44,169 nucleotides of DNA from Bacillota bacterium (GTDB lineage Bacteria; Bacillota; UBA4882; UBA8346), in NCBI GenBank assembly GCA_023415375.1, contig JAEZKW010000184.1, forward strand, positions 1-44,169, in the 5' to 3' direction. Shown in pieces: positions 1 through 6,151 of the stretch; position 1 is the stretch's first letter, and each line of letters starts with the position of its first letter. The notes below the pieces were generated by a model that did not search any database, was not told the DNA's origin, and saw nothing but the letters and a program-made list of their open reading frames with translations. The position numbers and the translations under genes were made by a program.

Positions 1-807
1 TCGACTGTAAAGTTTGGCCAAACCTTAAACCTACCAGTGTGCATGGAAAATGTCCGGTTTGCGGGCGGACGCAATGAATCGGTTATTGGTTATTCGTTCA
101 TAGTTGATTGGTTGAATGTAAATATTAGTGGATAGTGAATAATATACCGTCTGCTTTCTCCCTCATCCATCCCCTTAAGATGAAACCGGCATTGACCCGT
201 TGCATAATATCGTCACATACATGTATTTTAAGAACTTCTCCTAATTCCGGTTGTCCAACCAAATTAAACCCATCTGCGAAAATGAATCCAGCTGAAAACT
301 TGTAAGGAACCGATCTCTTCCAGCATCTCCTGGCCGATCAAATGCGCTTGTCAATAATGATTACCGGGACTTTCTTCTCATCTTCATAAAGTGACAAGAT
401 TACCTTGTGTAACTGCCTCTTGGCGCCTCCCCAGTAGAAATGCGGCGTTACTCCAAACTGGGTGCAATAAATTACTGCCCTCACCAATCCCTGTAGATTA
501 CACCAATAATTTTCAGTATGGATTCTTTGTATTCGTGGTAGTATTAAATTCTATATAAATCGGCCTAAAAATCAACAGTGTCACAAATCGGGTTGAAATT
601 ATAATAATATTGGTTTTCATGCCTTTTTCAGATTTGAAGAATATACTTAAAATAAATTAAAGTAGTCATCCATTCTGCTAAGTGCAGCTGGCATAGGTAG
701 CTGATGACTTGCCGAGCTTATCGGGGCAATCGTAAGAATGAAAATAAGTTTTCATCTCTGTGTATCTGTGTTTAGACTCAATCCCATTTAAAATAGGTGA
801 ATTGCAT
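1..807. other. Gene-poor region with relics and low-complexity repeats
   Basis: No intact gene can be supported here. What I see is a possible 3' end of a plus-strand reading frame in the first 77 bases, ending in a CPxCG knuckle (residues HGKCPVCGRTQ before a TGA); a low-complexity stretch GTTATTGGTTATT at 82-94 that recurs at 36923; a frameshifted ATPase relic on the minus strand (125-490, separate entry); AT-rich spacer at 540-665; an imperfect dyad AGTCATC/GATGACT between about 663 and 709; and a CTCTGTG-TATCTGTG repeat-like stretch at about 755-772 just before the first real gene. I could not identify a riboswitch or a convincing promoter. Confidence 0.6.
125..490 (-). pseudogene. Decayed transposon-type AAA ATPase (ExeA/TniB/IstB-like)
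   Basis: Read on the minus strand in pieces, the DNA gives VRAVIYCTQFGVTPHFYWGG followed by AKRQLHK, then LYEDEKKVPVIIID, then after a frameshift AHLIGQEMLEEIGSL, and after a second frameshift FNLVGQPELGEVLK and MQRVNAGFILR before a TAA. These are, in the right order, the segments of ExeA-type ATPases of transposons: the RGDAKRQLH region, the Walker B VLVIDEAHLL helix and the sensor-1 strand LILVGQPEL. The Glu of the DEAH box is lost at the frameshift. No N-terminal Walker A segment or transposase partner is visible. The identification rests on recognised motifs; the frame breaks are seen directly. It is a dead remnant of a mobile element. Confidence 0.72.
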
Positions 808-1656
808 ATGAAATATTTAATTGTAAATGCAGATGATTATGGGCTTGATGAAGATATAAATCAAGCAATTGTTCTCGCATATAGACAAGGAATTGTAACG
901 AGCACGACTATCTTGGCCAACGGGGAAGCCTTTTTTCCCGGAGTCAACGGGTTAAGGGAAAATCCAGGACTCGGGGTCGGTGTTCATTTAACCTTGGTGA
1001 ATGGTAATCCATTGAGTTCTCCTGAAGATATACCAACATTAATCAATGATAACGGTAAATTTTTCGGGAGCTATCAGGAATTTCTCCCGCGATTTTTGGC
1101 TGGGAAAATTAAATTAAAAGAAATAAGGATAGAATGGGCTAAACAGATTTCCCACGTTAAAAATCAAGGAATTAACGTAACCCATATTGATAGTCATCAA
1201 CATCTGCACGTTTTTCCTGGAATCAACAAGGTTGCTTTGGAACTTGCCAGAGATTTCGGCATACGAAAAATCCGTATGCCGCAGGAAAAAATGATGTTTT
1301 TTGGGGGAGCAGTGCCTTCACTAGGCAGACTGCTGGCCCGCAATACTCTATCCAGCGTAAGCATGTTGTCAAAGTTTTATTTTTCAAAGCGGAACATGCT
1401 AGTGCCTGAGCATTTCTACGGTATGCTTTGGGGTGGCCACCTAAGCCAACCTAGACTTGAGACTATAATCCGGCATTTACCGGAAGGGACTTCGGAAATT
1501 ATGACCCATCCGGGATTATCCAGCGGGGCTTTAGATCACAAATTACTCTGGGGTTATCATTGGGAAGAGGAATTAGCTGCCTTAACCTCTCCAGAAGTAA
1601 AATCCCTCATAGAGCAGCAACAAATTAAATTAATTGATTACCAAGGCTTGAAATAG
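808..1656 (+). CDS. YdjC/ChbG/HpnK-family carbohydrate deacetylase
   Basis: Predicted metal-dependent deacetylase of N-acetyl amino sugars. The 282-residue product begins MKYLIVNADDYGLDEDIN, the hallmark N-terminus of the family with the metal/catalytic Asp pair, followed by GVGVHLTL and the HIDSHQHLH metal-binding segment, and ends with a MTHPG motif. I chose the ATG at 808 because AGGTGA lies 6 bases upstream and the conserved core starts here; an in-frame ATG at 760 would add 16 unconserved residues. Family members deacetylate chitobiose (ChbG), act in hopanoid synthesis (HpnK), or deacetylate undecaprenyl-phosphate-GalNAc (NaxD). The two downstream genes are a PMT/ArnT-type and an ArnC/GtrB-type glycosyltransferase, so a NaxD-like role on a lipid-linked amino sugar is my inference. 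The family is clear; the exact substrate is not. Confidence 0.88.
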   Translation: MKYLIVNADDYGLDEDINQAIVLAYRQGIVTSTTILANGEAFFPGVNGLRENPGLGVGVHLTLVNGNPLSSPEDIPTLINDNGKFFGSYQEFLPRFLAGKIKLKEIRIEWAKQISHVKNQGINVTHIDSHQHLHVFPGINKVALELARDFGIRKIRMPQEKMMFFGGAVPSLGRLLARNTLSSVSMLSKFYFSKRNMLVPEHFYGMLWGGHLSQPRLETIIRHLPEGTSEIMTHPGLSSGALDHKLLWGYHWEEELAALTSPEVKSLIEQQQIKLIDYQGLK

Positions 1657-1683
1657 TTTGAGATCTCCGGGAGGAAAATTGTG

Positions 1684-3339
1684 ATGTTTAAAAATTCCAA
1701 CAAAATTTTCTTGGTTTTATTACTGATAAGCATTTATTTATTTTTTGCTTTCAATAGTTATATTCATATCACAGATACTGTGGAATCCAATTACGCATTA
1801 ACTGCCAAAGAGATGGTACAATCGAAAGATTGGATATCTCCCCAAATTTATGGAAAATATTGGTATGACAAACCGGTTTTCTTTTATTGGCAAACAGCTG
1901 CGGCATTTAAGCTTTTTGGATTTACTGAGTTTGCCGCCAGATTTTGGCCCGCTGTCATGGGAATTCTTTCGGTTCTTTTGATGTTTTGGTTTGGCAAAAA
2001 GTTGTTGGACGACAAGCGCATCGGACTGATAAGCGGATTAATTTTGGCCACCAGTTTAGAATTTATAATTATCGCTAAATTCGTGATCACCGACATGATG
2101 TTATTTTTCTTTTTTAATGGTGCCCTTGCTTGCTTCCTGCTGGCTTATCGCGGCGGTCCAAAAGCAAAAAATTATTACTATTTGTTCTATCTTTTGTGCG
2201 CTTTGGCTACCCTAACCAAGGGCCCCATCGGTTTCCTGCTTCCTGGCCTCATTGTGTTCCTTTTTTTATGCTGGACTCGTAACTGGGCAGAATTAAAAGA
2301 AATGAAAATAATTCCGGGCTTTATTTTATTTTTAATTACCGCCGCTCCTTGGTACTGTGCAATGTATTTCAAACATGGCCGGGATTTTGTGCTTACTTTT
2401 TTCGGAGTGCACAATTATTTACGGGCAACAGTTTCCGAGCACCCTCGGGATAACGTTTTTTATTATTATTTTTTAATACTTTTGGTGGGCTTTTTCCCTT
2501 GGGTTGCTTTTTTGCCGCAGACTATTAAAAATCTGTGGTCTAAAGGGAAAGGCTGGCTAAAAAGGGACTTCGAAACAAAGTTTCTAATCACGTGGATAGT
2601 CGTAGTTTTTATGTTTTTTGAATTGATAGCGACCAAATATTCGACCTATACTTTTGAGATATTATTCCCGCTCTCATTGCTAGTGGCAAAGTTTTTCATA
2701 TCAAAATGGGAGTCGCCGGCCAAAGGACTTTTTTGGCCATTTATTTACATTTTCTTATTTAACATCTTACTTCTCGGAGCATCTTATGTTACTTTACGTC
2801 GCTTCCACTATCCTTTAGGAAATCAGATACCGATGATCTTGGTCGTCCTGATTGGATGTGGATTATGTTTTTACTTTATTTTTACCCGAACGACTCAAAA
2901 GGTTTTGCTGGTATTTTTGGCGACATGGTTGCTCTTTAATGGTGTTTTCATTAAAACCGTATTTATACCGTTATCTCAATATCAATCAGCCAAAGCGATT
3001 GCAATGAGCATAAGAAGAATTTACCATCCTGGAGATTTAATTACTTCCTATGGAAATTACCAAACTTCGGCTGTGTTTTATTCGGGATATAAAATTTATG
3101 ATTTAACTCATCAAGACCCTTCCAAAAACCGAAATTCCGGTAAGTTGAGTTGGGCTAGTAAATATGTAATGCCTACGATCAGGTTAGAAGATGTTCATGA
3201 TTTAGGAGGGGGCACCAAACGGATTTTTGTAATAACGCGCCAGAAGGATTATAAAGAATTTCTCAAAGAATATCCCGGTTCCTGGAAAATTATTCAGGAC
3301 AAAGGAAAGAGTTATTTATTGCAGAGAATTAATCAATAA
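1684..3339 (+). CDS. ArnT/PMT-like integral membrane glycosyltransferase (GT83/GT39 type)
   Basis: A 551-residue multi-pass membrane protein of the ArnT/dolichyl-phosphate-mannose protein mannosyltransferase superfamily. After the first transmembrane helix comes the periplasmic-loop acidic motif HITDTVESNYALTAKEM and then the conserved GKYWYDKPVFFYW segment; about a dozen hydrophobic helices follow, including LLCALATLTKGPIGFLLPG, and a soluble C-terminal tail of about 130 residues. Such enzymes move a sugar from a polyprenyl phosphate onto a lipid or protein on the outer face of the membrane. The start is either GTG 1681 or ATG 1684; GGGAGG upstream favours 1684 by spacing. It lies 27 bases after the deacetylase and 12 bases before the GT2 gene, so the three are probably one operon. 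The acceptor is unknown; ArnT relatives modify lipid A, which many Bacillota lack. Confidence 0.87.
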   Translation: MFKNSNKIFLVLLLISIYLFFAFNSYIHITDTVESNYALTAKEMVQSKDWISPQIYGKYWYDKPVFFYWQTAAAFKLFGFTEFAARFWPAVMGILSVLLMFWFGKKLLDDKRIGLISGLILATSLEFIIIAKFVITDMMLFFFFNGALACFLLAYRGGPKAKNYYYLFYLLCALATLTKGPIGFLLPGLIVFLFLCWTRNWAELKEMKIIPGFILFLITAAPWYCAMYFKHGRDFVLTFFGVHNYLRATVSEHPRDNVFYYYFLILLVGFFPWVAFLPQTIKNLWSKGKGWLKRDFETKFLITWIVVVFMFFELIATKYSTYTFEILFPLSLLVAKFFISKWESPAKGLFWPFIYIFLFNILLLGASYVTLRRFHYPLGNQIPMILVVLIGCGLCFYFIFTRTTQKVLLVFLATWLLFNGVFIKTVFIPLSQYQSAKAIAMSIRRIYHPGDLITSYGNYQTSAVFYSGYKIYDLTHQDPSKNRNSGKLSWASKYVMPTIRLEDVHDLGGGTKRIFVITRQKDYKEFLKEYPGSWKIIQDKGKSYLLQRINQ

Positions 3340-3351
3340 ATGGAGGCAGAA

Positions 3352-4332
3352 ATGAAGCGAATTTCAATTGTTGTTCCTGTATTCAATGAAGAAAAAGTTA
3401 TAGATGTTCTCTATCAAGCATTACTGCAAAATGTTAAACCTTTACCATATGATTACGAATTAATATTTGTCGATGATGGTTCCAGCGATTCAACTCCGTT
3501 TATTTTGGATCGTATCGCACGCAATGACCCCAAAGTCCGGGCTTTGATTTTATCGAAGAATTTTGGACATCAATTTGCATTAACCTGCGGTCTGGACCAT
3601 GCCACCGGTGATGCAGTGATTACCATGGACGGAGATATGCAGCATCCCCCGGATATGTTACCTGCCTTAATCGCCAAATGGGAAGAAGGTTTTGAGATTG
3701 TTCAGACCATTCGCCTGAATACTGAGGGAGTATCTTGGTTTAAACGAGTTACCTCCAACACTTTTTATAAATTGATGAATGCTATTTCTCAGGTTGAAAT
3801 TAAAGAGGGAATGTCGGATTTCCGGTTGATGGATAAAAAAGTTCTGGAAAGCTTTCGCCTCTTTAAAGAACGGACCCGCTTTATCCGGGGAATGATGGGG
3901 CTCGTTGGCTTTAAACAAGTAACGATCGAATTTGTGGCGCCAAAGCGCTTGGCCGGTAACTCTAAATTTTCCCTTAAAAAAATGTGGCATTTTGCCTTGG
4001 ATGGGGTTACTTCTTTTTCCAACACACCCCTGCATTTGGCTTTTTATATGGGAATTGTGACTGCTTTGATTAGTTTTGTCCTAATGATTCATGTGCTATT
4101 TATCAAAATTTTTACCAGTCAGGCCGTCCCCGGATGGGCAACACTTGGGGCCGGAATATTTTTCTTGATCGGTGTTCAATTTATTTTTTTCGGGATTATC
4201 GGAGAATATATTGCCAGGATTTTTGAAGAAGTGAAACAACGACCATTATATGTTGTGAAGGCGGAACTAAAGTATGAGCAAGCCGATATGAATATCAAAC
4301 AAAGAAACAAGATGGTTGTCGGGGTCTGCTGA
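3352..4332 (+). CDS. GtrB/ArnC-like polyprenyl-phosphate glycosyltransferase (GT2)
   Basis: Family 2 glycosyltransferase of 326 residues predicted to load a sugar from a nucleotide onto undecaprenyl phosphate on the cytoplasmic face. Visible are the N-terminal SIVVPVFNEE strand, the nucleotide-binding FVDDGSSDST, the metal-binding MDGDMQHPP, and two C-terminal transmembrane helices around residues 229-250 and 262-285, the usual plan of DPM1/GtrB/ArnC proteins. The start is set at ATG 3352 because GGAGG at 3342-3346 lies 5 bases upstream; an ATG at 3340 abutting the previous stop would put that ribosome binding site inside the gene. It is the last gene of the set and is followed by a terminator-like hairpin. 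It would make the lipid-linked sugar that the deacetylase trims and the ArnT-like enzyme transfers. Confidence 0.9.
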   Translation: MKRISIVVPVFNEEKVIDVLYQALLQNVKPLPYDYELIFVDDGSSDSTPFILDRIARNDPKVRALILSKNFGHQFALTCGLDHATGDAVITMDGDMQHPPDMLPALIAKWEEGFEIVQTIRLNTEGVSWFKRVTSNTFYKLMNAISQVEIKEGMSDFRLMDKKVLESFRLFKERTRFIRGMMGLVGFKQVTIEFVAPKRLAGNSKFSLKKMWHFALDGVTSFSNTPLHLAFYMGIVTALISFVLMIHVLFIKIFTSQAVPGWATLGAGIFFLIGVQFIFFGIIGEYIARIFEEVKQRPLYVVKAELKYEQADMNIKQRNKMVVGVC

Positions 4333-4370
4333 ACAACGGGCGGTAAATACTAAAACAATTTTATTAAAAG

Positions 4371-4404
4371 CAAAAATACCAGTTCATGCTGGTGTTTTTT
4401 GTTT
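4371..4404 (+). terminator. Rho-independent terminator after the glycosyltransferase operon
   Basis: AAAATACCAG pairs with CTGGTGTTTT around a 6-base loop (TTCATG), followed by TTTTGTTTTT. It lies 39 bases after the stop codon. Confidence 0.7.
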
Positions 4405-4452
4405 TTAAATTCATTCAATTACCCGGAGCTTTATTAAATCTCTTTATTGCTA

Positions 4453-4486
4453 CCCTTTCGAGTTGTATAATGAAAGGGAATTTTTT
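4453..4486 (+). terminator. Second hairpin with T-run (terminator or operator)
   Basis: A perfect 7-bp stem CCCTTTC/GAAAGGG with a 12-base loop is followed by AATTTTTTC. The loop contains TATAAT, so the same sequence could be a dyad overlapping a -10 box, but I see no good -35 at the right distance. A backup terminator is the simpler reading. Confidence 0.4.
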
Positions 4487-4505
4487 CTGAAGTTTGGGTT
4501 TAGCC

Positions 4506-4533
4506 TTGCCATCTTTTTTGACCTGGGTATACT
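4506..4533 (+). promoter_or_regulatory. Predicted sigma-A promoter for the DUF421 gene
   Basis: TTGCCA, a 16-base spacer and TATACT. The expected transcription start falls inside the palindromic repeat that begins at 4535. Confidence 0.5.
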
Positions 4534-4534
4534 A

Positions 4535-4587
4535 GTAGAACGTTTCGAAAATAAAGCGCATTCGATAATGGCTAAGAAACGTTCTAC
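4535..4587 (-). repeat. Palindromic repeat element, copy 1 (53 bp)
   Basis: The element begins GTAGAACGTTTC and ends GAAACGTTCTAC, a perfect 12-bp terminal inverted repeat around a 29-base core. Its reverse complement is nearly identical to 16905-16956: the first 32 bases match exactly and the copies differ only in a short AT-rich stretch before the right arm. It sits between a predicted promoter and the DUF421 start codon at 4606. It carries no coding capacity. Confidence 0.9.
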
Positions 4588-4605
4588 GATGGATGAGGCG
4601 ATGGG

Positions 4606-5205
4606 ATGGACTGGATAACAATTGGCAGGTTTTTAATCAAGCCAATCGCTATATATTTAGCGGCGTTGGTTATTGTTCGATTTATGGGGAAACGGGCCTT
4701 GGGTCAGTTGAGCCTGTTTGATTTGGTTATTATGGCCGGTATTGGTGACGTTATCGTAGTCGTAGGTTTGGAGCAGAGGGTGTCTTTTGGAAAGGGTCTT
4801 GTGATTTTAGGCCTTATCGGTGGACTGGAATTATTCCTTTCGATTGTGTCCTATCGATCGCCTTTGTTTGCCCGGCTTTTTGAGGGAAAACCAACGATTC
4901 TTATAAAAGATGGAGTTTTGCTTGAAAACAACCTGGCCAAAGAACATATTTCTATGGCAGACCTGCGCCAGGAACTCCGAAAATTGGGAGTTCCGAAAAT
5001 ATCTCAGGTTTCCCAGGCCGTTTTTGAAGCTTGCGGCAAGTTCAGCGTTATATTGAAAGAAGAGCCGGAACCTATCAGTTGCGCGCGCACCAACCAATTG
5101 TTGATGGAAGAAGTTCAGTTGTTGCGTAAGGAAGTTAAATTGTTGAAAGAGGCTATTCAGGGCCCAAAGGAGGATCCGGTTGGGGATCTTGATGATTTTT
5201 ATTGA
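4606..5205 (+). CDS. DUF421 (YetF/YrbG-like) membrane protein
   Basis: A 199-residue protein with the DUF421 layout: an N-terminal membrane part of about three helices (roughly residues 8-85) containing RFMGKRALGQLSLFDLV, then a soluble domain with GKPTILIKDGVLL and the MADLRQELRKLGV segment, and a charged C-terminal helix (about 165-188) likely to form a coiled coil. The molecular function of the family is unknown; Bacillus relatives are linked to the spore or forespore membrane. The ATG at 4606 has GAGG 7 bases upstream. The 3' end overlaps the next gene by 26 bases and carries that gene's ribosome binding site, so the two are likely co-translated. The palindromic repeat lies in its leader. 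Confidence 0.85.
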   Translation: MDWITIGRFLIKPIAIYLAALVIVRFMGKRALGQLSLFDLVIMAGIGDVIVVVGLEQRVSFGKGLVILGLIGGLELFLSIVSYRSPLFARLFEGKPTILIKDGVLLENNLAKEHISMADLRQELRKLGVPKISQVSQAVFEACGKFSVILKEEPEPISCARTNQLLMEEVQLLRKEVKLLKEAIQGPKEDPVGDLDDFY

Positions 5206-6112
5206 CGGATTGGGACTCGGTAATGAGGATTCTGTTAATAATCCCTTTATAACTGCAAAAACCCCTTTTCTGAGGAAGGTATTATCCGGTGCGTCTTTAA
5301 GCGCATCCAGTATCGGAAAGGGGATCGATAGTCCCGCCATGATGATCAGGCCTACAGACGCCACTTTAGGAATATCAGGGTTGCCGCAAAGCGCTACAGG
5401 TCAGACCACTATATTTACAGGTATCAATGCTTCAGCTGTTGTCGGCAGGCATATCAATGGTCTTCCGACCTACAGTCTGCGGAAATTAATCGGGGAAGCC
5501 AGTTTATTTAAAGTCATTCACGAGGGCGGAGGCAAAGCTGTTTTTGCCAATACCTTTACCAAGGAATATTTTGACTCCGTAGAACAGGGAAAATGGCGGC
5601 ATTCAGTTACTACGACTGCAGCGTTAGCAGGAAATTGTGATTTATTCATGCCGGAAGACTTGATGAGAGGGGAATCAATTTACCAGGATATTACCAATGA
5701 AAAGTTGCGCGAACGCGGCTATGATGTCCCCATTTGGGAACCGGAGGAAGCAGGCGCAATTCTTATCAATCAAGCGGTTAAAAATGATTTTACTTTATTT
5801 GAATATTTTCAAACGGACCACTGTGGTCATCATCAGGATTTTCCTTTAGCGCTCACATTATTGAACTGTTTGGACCGGTTTCTGGGAACGATTGCCGGGG
5901 GTTTGACTGAAAATCATCTCACCTTGCTGGTGGTAAGTGATCACGGCAATATTGAAGATCTGAGTATTAAAACGCATACTTTGAACCCAGTCCCTACCAT
6001 CGTAATCGGCGAGGGTATGACTGAGTTCAAAGAGATTCGCTCACTTATGGATATTTATCCGGCAGTACTAAACTTCCTCGGTTTCAAATATTTCCGCCCC
6101 GATGTGATATAA
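5180..6112 (+). CDS. Alkaline phosphatase superfamily metalloenzyme (iPGM/phosphopentomutase-like)
   Basis: A 310-residue protein of the phosphoglycerate mutase-like branch of the alkaline phosphatase superfamily. The binuclear metal site is visible as MIFIDGLGLG near the N-terminus, QTDHCGHH and VVSDHGNIED near the C-terminus; SATGQTTIFTG holds the probable nucleophile Ser/Thr. It is shorter than true cofactor-independent mutases (about 510 residues) and lacks their insertion domain, so I do not call it GpmI. The start is an unusual TTG at 5180: AAAGGAGG ends 6 bases before it, whereas the next ATG at 5192 is too far away. It overlaps the DUF421 gene by 26 bases. The substrate is unknown. 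Confidence 0.78.
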   Translation: MGILMIFIDGLGLGNEDSVNNPFITAKTPFLRKVLSGASLSASSIGKGIDSPAMMIRPTDATLGISGLPQSATGQTTIFTGINASAVVGRHINGLPTYSLRKLIGEASLFKVIHEGGGKAVFANTFTKEYFDSVEQGKWRHSVTTTAALAGNCDLFMPEDLMRGESIYQDITNEKLRERGYDVPIWEPEEAGAILINQAVKNDFTLFEYFQTDHCGHHQDFPLALTLLNCLDRFLGTIAGGLTENHLTLLVVSDHGNIEDLSIKTHTLNPVPTIVIGEGMTEFKEIRSLMDIYPAVLNFLGFKYFRPDVI

Positions 6113-6151
6113 TAGAGCAGATTTAGTCTTATATTCTTTATGGAGTTTCTT

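Noticed and set aside
663..735. Possible riboswitch before the deacetylase gene (dyad AGTCATC/GATGACT and a TTGCC/GGCAA hairpin)
   Set aside because: I could not match it to the conserved core of any riboswitch class I know, and it sits among relics and repeats; it is left as an unexplained dyad.
4831..5364. A 177-codon open frame on the minus strand
   Set aside because: It lies opposite the DUF421 and phosphatase-like genes, shows no recognisable family and has no ribosome binding site; it is a shadow of the real plus-strand genes.
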